Source: Loxodes magnus
Taxonomy: Eukaryota; Ciliophora; Karyorelictea; Loxodida; Loxodidae
Length of the DNA: 64,000 bases
Reading direction: 5' to 3'
NCBI GenBank assembly: GCA_946699065.1
Contig: CAMPDV010000093.1
Span: 62,001-126,000 of the forward strand
The position numbers were made by a program, and so were the translations under genes. This document shows, piece by piece, positions 37,450 to 50,415 of the stretch. Under the pieces are notes generated by a model. That model searched no databases, had not been told where the DNA came from, and saw only the letters and a program-made list of their open reading frames with translations. Within the stretch, counting starts at the first letter, position 1; each line of letters opens with the position of its first letter.

Positions 37450-40400
37450 AAAAAAATTCAAATTAAAAATTTTGTATATTTTATGATAAATATTACAGTT
37501 AAAAAAATAAAAAATTTTAATCTGATTCTTTTAGAGAGGGATTAAATTTTATACAATACTCTAAGAAAAATCTGTCTATATCTTCAGCCTTTAAATAACT
37601 TAAATTATTATACATTATTTATTAAGAAAATTAAATTTTTTGTTTTATAAGTAAAACTTTTGAAACTAGTTCTAATTATTTATTTATTTTTAATATTTTT
37701 TATCACTATTTTACCTCAATCTTAAACAGATAAAGATATTGCTTTTATTTAACACCAAATTCTTAGTCAATTTCTTAATTATTTTCTTTCTTGTGATAAT
37801 TAATCTTAATATCTTCCAATACTTGACTATTTAATTATTAATAAGCAAATATCTCTAATTTTAAACTATATTAATTTGTAATAATAATTAAAGGAAAATA
37901 AAATTTCTTTTTAATTCTTTAAATTTTGAACGAAACATTTTTCTTTAAATTTATCTTACAAATATTTTATAAACTCCTCTAAGTCTAAAATTTATATTAT
38001 AATTTTATCAATGAAGCGTATCTAACTTTATTTTACTAAGTTTAATAATATTATAATTAATTAAAAATAATATAGCATACTAATTTATTCTAATAATAGT
38101 AAAAAAGCGCAAATACACAATTTCTTAGATTCTAGTTTTAAATTGAAACAATTTACATAGATAAGGAAAAAAGATTTATTGATTCATTTCATTTTAAGAA
38201 CTTTTTTTTAATTTTAAATAGCAATAAATTAGATAAATATTATAATAACTATAATAAAGATAAATATAAAATGCTTTTTTAAACTGATTTTAATAGTAAT
38301 AAAAATATAGTTATAAATAATTAATTGAAATACTTTATAAAATTGTTAATCAAGATTAAACTAAAATTTTTCACTATTCCATAACTCTTAAAAATTACTT
38401 TAAACTAATATTCATTATACTAAATATTTTTCTTTATTTGTCTCTTTTTTAAATGATTAAATTTAATTAATTTTATAAAAAAGAAATTTTATAATGAATT
38501 TCTAGATTAGATAAATGTATAAATTTAAAAAATGAAGATGGAATTAAATAATATTAAATACATATAAATAAATAGAAATGAAATTAAAATAAATGGAAAC
38601 TAATAAATTTAAATAATAATGATAAATATAATGTTAATCAGTATATTAAAGTATAAAATAAAAATATATTAATTTAAGTTAATATCTTATAAAGCATAAA
38701 ATAATTTAATTTAGATTAATTAAGTTATAAAATGTATCTATAAATATTTAATTTAAAAATGGAAGGATATTAAATTTAATTTAATTGTTTGATAAACTTT
38801 ATAAAATTTTTTTCAGATTTAAATAATTTTAATTTATTAATATAGCTATTATTTTAAATTATGATGCTTTTGATATTTATATAATCTTAGAAATTGACTA
38901 AAGTAATTTTATAAAAATAAGGCTATTTTGAATATTAATAATCTATTGACATCCCCCACTCTCTTCTTACCTATTTATTATATTTAAGATAAATAATAAT
39001 TTTATAATTGATATTTTTTAATTTATTTAGTTAAACAATTTTAATAATTATTAAGATAAAATAGATTTAGGTTTAAATATTACATCAAATAAAAATATTT
39101 GATTAATCTTTAGATTTTTTAATTAAATTTAAGACAAATTTAAAAAATTAAATTTAATATTAAATACCCTTATTATTCAAAAATTGGTTAAAATTTAGCA
39201 TCCCATTTGAATTAAAAGTTTAGTTATATTTTCAATATTATTACTAAAGATAGAAATAATTATTAATATTTTATAATAATATTTTAAATTAATACCCATT
39301 TCTATTTTTGAATACCTAATTATTTATAAAAAATTAATTAATTAGGATATCTAGATTTAATGAAGATAAAAATTATTTTCTGAAAATAAATATTAAGGAA
39401 TATTATTCAAATCTCAAATTTAAACTTAAATCTATTTTCTATATTTATTTTATCTAGTTCAGTTACTATTTTTATTTTTTAATCACTTTATAATTTTAAA
39501 TTAGATTTAAATCAAAATTAATTCTCATTCTGTTAAAATATTTAAATATATATAATATCATTATTAATAAGATTGTTAAACTAAGATTAAATAATTTAAT
39601 TTCTTCACACTAAGATATTATAATTAATTATTTTCTCTTTATCTCTTAATAATCCTGCTAATAAGTTAAATATAATTACTTTAACCTATTATTTTATATT
39701 TAAATATATAATAATATTTATTATTATGCTCTTTACATTTATTTTAACCTAATTTATATTTTTAATATGCCTTTTTTAGAAAATATTTATTTATTTGTTT
39801 CTAAATTTTAGCTTTCAAAATAAAATCTAAAAATTTAAAAATTATTAAGATCAAAAAGTGCAAAATCTATTTTATATTCAAACTAAAATTTTTAAAATTA
39901 TAACTTAAAATAGCTAAAAATAATATATAATATAGATAAAATTAAAAAAACAGATAATACGGGTTTTCTACGAATGATTGTTTATAATTATTTTCTAAGA
40001 TATAAAATTATCTTGTAAAATTATCTAATTTATATTAGATTAAAATTTAAAAATAATTAAAATAAAATAGTTTTATTATGTATTTTTCATAATATAAAGT
40101 CAGATAAAATAAAAATTTGATATGCAAAATAAAATAATTAAAGAAATAGAAATTTTAATTACATATGTTTTACATCTGATAAATATTAAATGCAGGCTAA
40201 TTTAGTCAAAAAATTTTAAAAGTGTTGTTAATAACATCGGAATTATGAATATGATAATGATTAAAGCCTTTATAACTAAAATAATATAAAATATAAAAAA
40301 GATTTAGAAAATTAAAATGATTGATTATAAATAGAATTATATTAATTTGCTTAAAATAAAATTAATAATTTAAGAAGTAATTATAGTATAAATATAAAAA

Positions 40401-41980
40401 ACAAAATAACTTAAGATATTATTTAAATTTTATATATTATTATATAATATATTTAGATTCAGCAAATGCTAAAGCTAGGTAATAAAAAATAAAAAATGAA
40501 AAATAGAAATAAAAATATGAAAATATAAAGAAATATGATTTAAATAAAAATGAAGTAAAAAAATTATAAGAAAATGAATTAAAAATAAAAAATTTAATTA
40601 AATATTTAATTATAATGAACAAAATAATAAATTGATTCTAAAATAATAAATTGATTCTAAAATATTTAATTGGAATTAAATCATTGTATGATTTTTTTTT
40701 CAACTTAATAATGAAATTTTAGATAGTAAAATTTTATTTAGTATATTTAATAAATAAATTCTTTAATTAATAATTTAAGGTTAGATAAAATTGATATGAT
40801 AGATATAAAATTGTAGAAATACATTATTAATTAAATGTTTTAGAATGAGAGTAAGCTGTGAATATTTATTCTCCCCTACATCAAATATAACTATCTGCTT
40901 TCTTATTTTCTTCCTATATAAATGAAAAATCATAAAATAATCACATTTCTTGCTAAGAAATAAAATTAGAACATTTTTAATAAATAATATCATAAATCAT
41001 AAACATTTTTCTAAAAACTAATTCAGATAGTAATTAAAGATAAGCATGAATTAGTATTCCAAAACTTTAACTAAGAAACCTTCGTAATATAATTAAATTA
41101 ATTAATAAATAGTTATTTTGCTCGAAATTGATAACAAAATAAAATATTGCTATATTCTAAAATTTTTAAAAAACTTAAAAGAAATTGAAGCATTATTTTA
41201 TGAAATAAAAAAATTAAAATCATTATGAAAGCCAAGTAAATATTTTTTACGCAAAGCTAATAATTTAAAATAAAAGTTTCAAGAAAGAATTAACCTTGAA
41301 AGTCTTAGTTTATAAATCTACAAATAAATTTACATCTTTTAAGCTATGATATAATAAAATATTTTTGTAAAGTATGCAGTCTTTGTTTGTGTTTTGAAAG
41401 GATTAATAAACTTAAAATTAGATATTTAATAGAGTTTATGTTTGAATTAAAAAATAAAATATTTATTTAATTTATTGATTGTTTATATTAGTTATATGAT
41501 TAATTAAAGAACTCATTATATATACAATTAAATTTTCAAACTTTAGGAAGAATCCAATTTTATAAAGCTAAGAGAAAAATTTAGGGAAATGAAACTATTA
41601 ATTTTTCTGAGTCTTTACTTAAGAGTATAAAATGATAAGAAAATTTTAAAGATTTAAGCTATCATTCTTATGAGTAAATTAAATTTTTAATATTCAAATT
41701 AGTTAAAAAAATCTTTTAGATAAAAATTTCATTTAGAATAAATAAAAATGATAATCTCAGTTCTCTTTTAAAAAAATTAATTTAAAGCTAATAAAGCTTT
41801 GCATGTCTTAAGGAATTCTCTTCTTTCATATTTAAACAAAATGCTTTATTTTAAAGATTGATTATTATAATTTTAGTTTTTAAATTTGTACTTATATTTT
41901 AATTTTAAGTATTTTAAAAAGAAATTCATTAATGAAGATTCTTTTAGATTGATATTAGTTTTTTTAATTTAATTTTTTGA
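37450..41980. other. AT-rich region, nothing recognised
   Basis: About 4.5 kb with very low GC. No supported gene. A stretch near 40440-40620 is simple A/T-rich repeat-like sequence. Confidence 0.45.
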
Positions 41981-41984
41981 TATC

Positions 41985-44219
41985 TCATATATCATCGCTA
42001 TCTTGATAATAACTAACTTTGAAATATTCGAAAACTGTTGATATTATTTTTTGATTACTTGATGGCTTAAACAGTACTTAATTCATTCCTGATTAGATAC
42101 ATTTCTGAATATCGTATTAGTCTGCATAAGCTGTGTATCCTAATATTGCTCCTTAATATCCCATTTATCTTATTTATTAAGTTGCTTTCTATCCATCCAT
42201 TATCGGCATTTCACAATCCATTATTATGGTAACATAATTATTGCAACATTTTTTTTTCATTTGAGCTTATACTTTATTAACTGCTTCTTGTCCATCTTTA
42301 GCTTCTTCTATTTTGTAATAATTCTTCAGAATATCTGATAATATCATTCTGATTATTTCGGAGTCATCAACTAAGAGAACTTAAGCACATTTGCACTTAT
42401 AAGTACATAATTTTTGAATGTTTTAAAATGGAATACTTCATATAGCACTCTCAGTTTGTGTTTCTATGATTTCGTAACTTCTGCTTAAATTTTGTATGCT
42501 ATATAAATCAGAGTCTTTTACGAAAAATTAGAAAATAAAAGCATTAGTATTGTTACTAAACTTCTTAATAATTTTTCTTGCTCCTATTTGTTAAGAAATC
42601 TACTAGGATATGTAAAAATCAATTTCCAAGCCTTTAGCGTGATTAAGCTGGCCATCCTCAAAACTTTAAAGAAAACCTGAAGTATTTATTTGAAGTTGAT
42701 CAATATCCTCAGATCTTGAATCAGCAACTTTTATTTTTATAAGGTTTTCTTATTTTTAGGTTTCTTTCTAATTTTTTTTTGAGAAATATGCATATATGTT
42801 TATAAATCCTTGCTTTGTATTTATCAAGGAATTTTGAAGTAGCGATAGCAACACAAGCTGTACTCTTTTTTAGTCTCCTTCAATAACAGCAGGTATTTAG
42901 TTATCTATGTCAATATTTATTTGCAATCCTTTTCTTTTGGCTTAAAACTCTACAAGATTTACACATTTTTTTAAAGTTTTTTAAAGACTAAATTTTTCCA
43001 TCTAAATTTAAAACTTATGATTTTAGATTTCAGTTATATCTTATATCTAAAGAATTTTATTAAGAAGAAATTATGTTTCACTTTTAATTATTTATAGAGT
43101 ATTAAAGCAATTTTCAATATTAGATTGCTGCTCAAGGTTTTAAAATTGTGGTTTGCTTAAAATTGATTTAATTCGTTTATAACAGCTTTGAATAGCTGTA
43201 ATAGGATGCCTAACTTCATGATTAAGTGATCTGAGGAAAAGAGTTTTATATTTATTTTCTGATTTAATTTGCTCAAACTTGATTATATGAGTTATGTCTA
43301 TCATGTTTAATATTAATGATTTCTTTCCGAACCACTCTGTATTATAAGCGCTTATTTCCACAATTTTATCTTCATCTGACCCAACGGCTTATCCAGGAAT
43401 TCTTATATTACTCATTTTAATTTTTTCATGTTAGCTTTGCTTGCACATAAAAAAATCTATAAGATCATCATAAAAATTATCTTGGTCTAAAATTGCGAAT
43501 TTGATTTTTTCGTATTGGCTAACTTCCAGAGCTTTGATAATATCACTATCTTAGAATATTTTTTTTATTTTATCATTAGAGTAATATACTTTGTAGAAAT
43601 CGAATACAATAATTCCTGAAGATGCTGTCTCGTTTATAAATTTTCAATGAAGACTATTTTAAAATAGTTTGTTCTACTACTTGAAAGCTAATTTAGTGTC
43701 ACAATAGTTGCATGTAGATAAAAGCCAAGTACTACAAATCATTACGAGATATGATACAAACATTTCGAAATCTATTTATTGAAGGTAATTATCTCTTCAG
43801 GAAATGTAAAGCCATATAGCTGAATTAAGAACCATTATAACACTCTAAAATATATGCATTTATACTAGTTTACTTGCCATGCTCTGGGCAAATAAGAAAT
43901 AAATAAAGCCTATTCCATGATTGCTCATGACTACTGTAAATGCGATACTCTTGATAGTCAACACTAAAAAAACCATAGAGCCAATCGTTTGAAATTAAAA
44001 AGCGAGCTTTTTACTAGCCATAAAAGTAAGAGAGGAAAGCAATGTACTCCTCACTATTTCTACTAAAAGATTTCCAACCGAGGAAAGGTAAAAGATTTCT
44101 TTGAGGATGCCTAACCAAATAATAGGGAGCAAAGCTAATCAGTAGTACGAGGAATATGACTAAATTCTATGCTTAATGAACTTCTTGTAGTCTATGCAAG
44201 TCTAATCATAAGTTTCCAT
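41985..44219 (-). CDS. Hybrid histidine kinase, copy outside the inverted repeat
   Basis: ATG at 44219-44217, terminal TGA at 41987-41985, exactly 745 codons. Same architecture as the other copies: membrane segments, PAS-like NETASSG region, HisKA with LNHEVRHPITAIQ, degenerate ATPase, and receiver with VDDSEIIRMIL, MDCEMP and KPS. TGA is used inside in the contexts S-TGA-R-D-N, S-Y-Y-TGA-L and A-I-TGA-S-I-P, while TGG is used in A-I-W-L-Y and S-T-W-L-L, where other copies have TGA. The ATPase segment reads VADSRSEDI where VxDxGxGI is expected. It is most like the central copy. Confidence 0.87.
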
Positions 44220-44505
44220 CTTTATTAAAAAAATAAAATTTAAAACAATCAACTAAAGAGATAAATAGATCAGCTATAGTTAAAATTAACATATTCAAAT
44301 AATTCATAATCTATTTATATATAGAATCTTTCCTTCAAAATAGAAGATTATAATAAATATCTATATTAATTTTGCTTATATTTTAAGATAAATCAAAAAT
44401 CTCTATTACAATAAAGCTATTTTTTTAATAAATAAGTTAAAGCAAATAAATACAAATATTGTTAATGTGTCTTGGTGTTTAGCTGTAATAAGAAATGATT
44501 AAAAT
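44220..44505 (-). promoter_or_regulatory. Conserved upstream block of the outside kinase
   Basis: Matches the region upstream of the 15403 start codon, including AACTAAAGAGATAAATAGATCAGCTA. A shared promoter or leader is inferred; no named element was recognised. Confidence 0.4.
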
Positions 44506-44509
44506 TAAT

Positions 44510-46740
44510 AAATAGTATAATCATTTAATAATAGCTAAAATAAAGAAAAGTTTTACTTAATTTTTTTAAAAGATAAAATACTTGATCTGGATAACCTAGT
44601 AAATTAAAAGAAAGTTAAAGATAAAGATAGGGATAAATCCGTCATTCGTTGAAAATAATTAATTAAAAATGTTAGAAGATTAAGAAATATAAATGTTGTA
44701 GAATAAGTGAATTTTATAATTGAAGTCTATAAACTAAAGTAAGTAAGAAAGTTATTGATATAATAAACTCAAGATATATATCAAGACAATTATAATTATC
44801 TTATATAAAAATAATAAAATTAAATCACTTTAAAAAAGATAAATATAGATATGGTTTGTATTAGATTATAATAACCATTAATTAATTTAGTTATAAAAGG
44901 TTTTTGCAGATATCTACAAATTTTTTAGATAAGTAATTCAAATAAATTACTTCTAAGCAGCAAATTCAATATGAATAAAAGCTAGTGGCTTACTTTTAGT
45001 TAATATAATTGATTCTGAATAAAAGAATAGCTATTTTATTTATTTAGAAAGGCTTAATACTTCATTAAATAAATTTATTAATTTTATATTTATCTTTTTT
45101 TAAATTATATAAAGAGATTAAATTTAATAAAAATTAATAAAAATTTAAATAGAATATCATATTCAATCATGTAAACGAGTATTTTCTTTGGGAACCTCAA
45201 AATCTATTAAAATTATTCCATTCAAAATTTAGTGAATTAAGTTGAATATATCAATATTATTTTATACATAAGCAAAAAAATAGAAAATTCTATAAGTAGA
45301 TTAGATAAATCTATTATAGTTACATTCTTCAAGGACCACTTGAATATTAAAAACACATAAATATCTAAAGCACTTATAGAATTGTTAATACTTTATATTA
45401 AGCTAAATTAAACTTTAAATAAAATAATTTAATAACTAAATCAATACAATTTTTAAAGATTACTTATATCATTTATGTAAGAGCTATGATAAGTTTTTAA
45501 TCCTTATTTAAAATATGATATAATTATTTATTAAGCTATAACAAAAAATTCCCTTATAAATTATTTATTTTTAATATAGATAATCTTTATGTTTAAAAGT
45601 ATTTAAAATAATTTATACTCTTTTAATATTTAAAAAAATAAAATATAATAATAGTTAAACTTTCACTTTATTTTAAAAAATTGTAAGCAAAAAATTAAAA
45701 ATAATGAAAAACCAGAATTCACTAATATTAAATAATTATGCACATAAAAAGTTAAAGGAGATAGAGTAAAATTAACTAAAGAAAACTAAATTACTTATAA
45801 TTATAAACTTTTTAATTCTTTTAATGAATAAACTTTAAAGAAGCAAAAGGATATAAATGTCTTTTATCTCTAGTAATAAAGATTATTTTATAAATTCCTA
45901 GAATTATTAAATTTAATTTTGATTTTATTTAATTCTTTATATAATTCTACTTCAATAGATGCCTTTTTTCATTTAAATTTATCATAATTTATTATATAAA
46001 ATAAAGTAAGATAAATTATGCTGTAGAAAAGTTTAAATCTAAAATGCCATCTGAAATTTTTTAGTTAGGCATCTCAAAAGTCATTACTTGTAAATAATAG
46101 GTTATATTTTAATAATTATATTTTTAGAAAGGATATAAATTAAAAAGCATCATAGAATATAAGAGCAGAGGTTAATTTAAAATATTTAATGAATGGCTTA
46201 AGAAAATATAGATTTATAAGTTTTTTAAATTTTTGCTAGGTACAATTTATTTATTAAGTTAATATAAAAGAAAAAATTCTAAATTAGTAATAATAAGTAA
46301 TAAAATCAAAAGTGATCTACACTCTAAATTTTTTTAGTTTTTAAAAGAATTATTAATTATAAGGAATGTAATTTTATTGAAATAGAACTTAACTATTTTA
46401 TTTGAAGTAGCTTATCCCGGTTTTAATTAGTATATGTAAAATGCATCAAGCAAAATATTTTTTTATTTTACAAATAGAAAATTTAAATTTGTATATCTAA
46501 ACTCTTAATTTCTAGTTTGGCTTTAAATAGTTTATTGACTTAATTCTTCCTTATTTTTATTTAAAAATATCATCTTTAAGAGATAAAATGTTTGGTTTTG
46601 AATATATCCTTTTCATATTTTAAAAATGAATAACTATTTTTATTATATTTATTTAATTCAATTATCATAAGATATTTCTTAGATTTTAGCAATATAAGAG
46701 TATATTTTTTCAACGAAATTAAATAATCAAGAATAAAGTT
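44510..46740. other. AT-rich region, nothing recognised
   Basis: No supported gene or repeat. It marks the transition from the repeat-rich left part to the more gene-like right part. Confidence 0.4.
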
Positions 46741-46750
46741 TTTAAAAGCA

Positions 46751-47030
46751 TCATATTTTGAATTCACCTAATTCTTCTATTTGTTCTCTTGTAATTTTGC
46801 TCTTCAGTTTATTCAATGTACCCAACTTTATTGTTACGAAACGAAATATTAGATGTCAATTCAAGACTTTGCTTATTTTGAAGTTATATCTTTTCAATAA
46901 CAGAGGACTTTGCTTCTTAGGATTCGATTTTAGTTTTTTCTTCAGAATTTTACCTTCGAGATCTTGAATTAGTTTTTTAACTGAGTTTTATTTTATCTCT
47001 CGATGATCTTGATCTATTCATAATTATTAA
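46751..47030 (-). CDS. Possible small helical protein or 3' exon
   Basis: A frame ending in TGA at 46753-46751 encodes a helical basic stretch (KKLIQDLEGKILKKKL) and a C-terminus KITREQIEELGEFKI, with one TGA-coded Trp. A competing frame starts at an ATG near 47020 (MNRSRSSRDKIKLSQ) and ends in another TGA near the same place. One of the two is probably real; I prefer the helical one. No family was recognised. Confidence 0.35.
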
Positions 47031-47039
47031 AAATATGGA

Positions 47040-49030
47040 AAGTTTTAAATTAAATTTTTTTATTATCTTATTATTTCACTTTCAGTTAAGTTGAATTAGC
47101 TTATGAAAAATTAAAGAGCTATTATTTAATGAATTTTTATAGTCACACAAGATCTTTATTAGCTATATTTATAAGTTTAGTCTTTTCTTAGAGCTTAATC
47201 TTTCTAAAATAGCAAGTTATTTTTTTACCTTTTAGGCATCAAACTATAAAGATTTATTTTAGATTAGTTTCCATTTTTTTACTTATAATTTAGCCTTAAA
47301 ATTTTTTTTGAACAATTCTGTTATTTATGTAGTTAAATAGAATAGAAAACTGTGTATTCTATTTATTGCTTAAATTTATTTCTTAATTATAATTTTTTTA
47401 TTAATAAGTAGCTTAAATGAAGCTCTAAAGGATCTTTCAGTTGAATTAAAAATATTAAAGAGACTTCTTTATACAAAGCTATATTCATATTTAAATGACT
47501 ACCTTCTAATTTATATCCAATTCTTAAAGGGATAATATTAGAGAATATTAATAGTTATATGATAATCTTTGATTAAATAAAATGAACTTAAGCACTTAAT
47601 TTAGGTAGACTTAAGAAATAGGTTAAGATATAATAAATACCTAATTTAAATTATGTAATAACTTATTTAAGCAAAGCTCAAGCTATTAAATGTTATATAA
47701 CTCATTAGAATAAAATAAAAAGCTACTTACAACTAGTTCAAAGCTAATTTCTAAAGATTAGTGAACGATAAGATTTTTATTATATAATCTTTAAATCTAG
47801 GTAATAGGATTTAATTTAGATTTATCTTTCCAATTATTTTTAATAATTATTCTTAAAATATTAAATGAGACTTAGATGATAAATAAAACATTAAAGAACA
47901 TACTAGAGTAAGGAATTAATTCTAGCTTTAATATAATAAAATGCTTTCTTTTGTTTTAACTTTCAACTATATTTAAATCATTACACTTAATAAGTTTGAT
48001 ATTTATATTTCATAAGCTATTTTTCTAAGTTTATTATGTAATATCTAGATAAATTATTCTTGCTTGTATTTATTTAGTAATAAATCAGTTTGTAAGGAGT
48101 TAGTTAATAATTAATAATAATAGAAGTAGATATTTTTCATATGAATTCTATAATAAATTAATAGGCATTAGTTTACATCTCAATTTTTAGAATGGTGGTA
48201 ACTTTTACATAATGTGAATAATAATAAATATTCGACAATTTTATAATTTTCTTTATCTATAAGAGATAAACAATACAATTTTTTTACTAAGTTGTGCTAT
48301 TATGGAATAATAGATTCTCTTTTGAGGGATAAATTTTAAAAGTTAAATTTAGAGATTTCAATAAATCTCTGAGTAAAAAATTATTTAAAAGAATAGGTGG
48401 GAATTTTTAATTTTTTGGATGTAAGAGAAAAAGAAAAATATAATCACATACATTTTATTTCGCAATTCAATTTAAAATTAATTGTCTTTAATATTTTTCT
48501 TTTTTAACAATATAAGATTAAGATATAAATAAGGTATATATCCTTAGCATTTTTTAAATAAAATAATTAATAAACAATATTTTAAATTAAGAACTTCACT
48601 TTTCTTTGTTTATTCGAATAAAATGAAATTTAATTTAGTATTTATTTCTTTAGAAATCGTGAAGCTGAACAAAATAATGCTTTAATAAGATATTGTCGAA
48701 AAAGAGAGTTTCATAAAGATTAGGCTAATATAGATGCAAAGCAAAAGCTTTTAAAAAATTATCTTAATAACTTTTTAATTGCAATATTCAATTAAAAATT
48801 TTTATTTTACTTAAATGATAAGAAAATATTTGCTTAGAATTAGATCTAATTGGCATAAATTTTAAAATAAATAAGTAACACCCTTTTGAAATGAATTAGA
48901 ACGAAAATTGTAAAATGCTTTTGATGTGATTTTGCTTTAAAAAATGAGATTTGATACATAATTATTTTAAAATATTAAAAAATTTATTTATAAATATAGT
49001 TGAAACTTTTAACTAAAATTAGAATGCAAA
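47040..49030. other. No gene supported
   Basis: AT-rich. Possible exons cannot be separated from chance by eye. Confidence 0.35.
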
Positions 49031-49039
49031 AATTAAAAA

Positions 49040-49654
49040 TCACTAACATATTGATATTCTCAATTTTTTATTTATAAATTCTTCTTGATAATTTTGATCT
49101 TTTAAAACCTTATTAAATGGCTAATACTCCTCTTAGATTTAGACTTCTTCTAAGTCCATTTTACATTCGTTATCTATCTTCTTATTCTATTTTTAAATAT
49201 GAAATTTAATTATTTTATTCTTTTATTTTTAAATCTGATGAAAGGATGTACACTTCGTCTAAAATGCTATTTTCTTTTAATTCATTTTTCCTAGCAACAT
49301 TTTTGATTTGGCTTTCTCATTTTGTATTTATTATTGTACAGGTATTTTTTTATTAAAGGATAAAGAAATACTGTCTGTTTATTTACTATTGCTTAAATAT
49401 TTTTGCTTCGCTCTTTTAGGTTTAGTCTTGAAATTCTATTTCTATTATTTATAATTATGCATTGAATAAATTTCGCAATTTTTGTTTTATTTTTATTAAG
49501 TTAAGGGAAAATTTTAATTGTTGCCAAAAATTTAATTCTCATAGTTCATATTTTAGCTTTCTTCTTAAATCTTATTTTGAGCATCAAACGGAATCATTGA
49601 ATTCTATTAAAGAGCAATCTAAGAATTTCTCATTTTATTATCATTTTGATTCAT
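49040..49654 (-). CDS. Gln/Asn/Lys-rich hypothetical protein
   Basis: ATG at 49654-49652 and TGA at 49042-49040 in one frame, 204 residues, with no internal TGA. The N-terminal half is Gln/Asn-rich (MNQNDNKMRNSQIALQQN), the middle is basic (KTKPKRAKQKY), and the C-terminal third is acidic then basic (CKMDLEEVQIQEEY). About a fifth of the residues are Gln, most from TAA/TAG, as in ciliate low-complexity proteins. No domain or membrane segment was seen. No Trp at all. Function unknown. Confidence 0.6.
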
Positions 49655-49659
49655 AAAGT

Positions 49660-50400
49660 TAAAATCTATAGACCAATTCTATAATTCCCTTTCCTATACT
49701 TTATCATTACTTTTTTTACTCATATTTTTAATCTATTTAGGGGTTTTTCCTTTCTTAATTCATAGTTAGTTACCGGGTAAGTTAGTAAAGCAATTAAAGC
49801 TTTTTTATCAACATTTCTAGCTACTCATTTTATTAATTATGAATAAATAAATCTTATAAAAATCTAATAAATTCATTTCCTGATAATTATAAATGTTATA
49901 ACTTTTCATTAAATGCTTTTTAAAGTATATAATATAATATGAAGGATAGTCTTTTAATTTACTTAGATGCTTTCTTTTTATTTTTTATTTATATAGTAAT
50001 TTATTAAGTTTTTAGGTAGAAATGGATTTTTAATTTAATGAGTTTTAGATAATATTTTTTATCTTTTATGTATTTTATCTATAATCTCTTATTAGTTGAT
50101 TTTAGAATTTCCTTTTCATTTTTTTCTAATTAATTTTCTATAATTTTTCTTCTTTTAGTCTGCTTAATTTTCTGATGAAACTTAATCATTAGTCTCTTCA
50201 TCCCTAAATTAATAATTTCGATATTCCAAAATCTGATAAAAATAGCTATCTCTATCGACTTTAATTATAGATATAAGATTAAATGAAACTAAAGTCCAAA
50301 AGTATTCTATTTTACTTTTTAAAGCTATACTTAAAGCAATTCTCCTTTATTAAAAATTAAGTATATTTATTAAATTTTCATTATATTTATTAAAAATGCT
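49660..50400. other. Intergenic or upstream coding DNA
   Basis: AT-rich. The frame of the downstream gene stays open upstream to about 50280, but no reliable start was found there. Confidence 0.35.
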
Positions 50401-50415
50401 TGATTTTAATGAGGT

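Noticed and set aside
3419-44219. All four kinases being pseudogenes because of internal TGA codons
   Set aside because: No frameshifts in 2.2 kb each, integer codon counts, and TGA/TGG exchange at aligned sites argue for TGA as Trp. Only the left-arm copy is physically disrupted.
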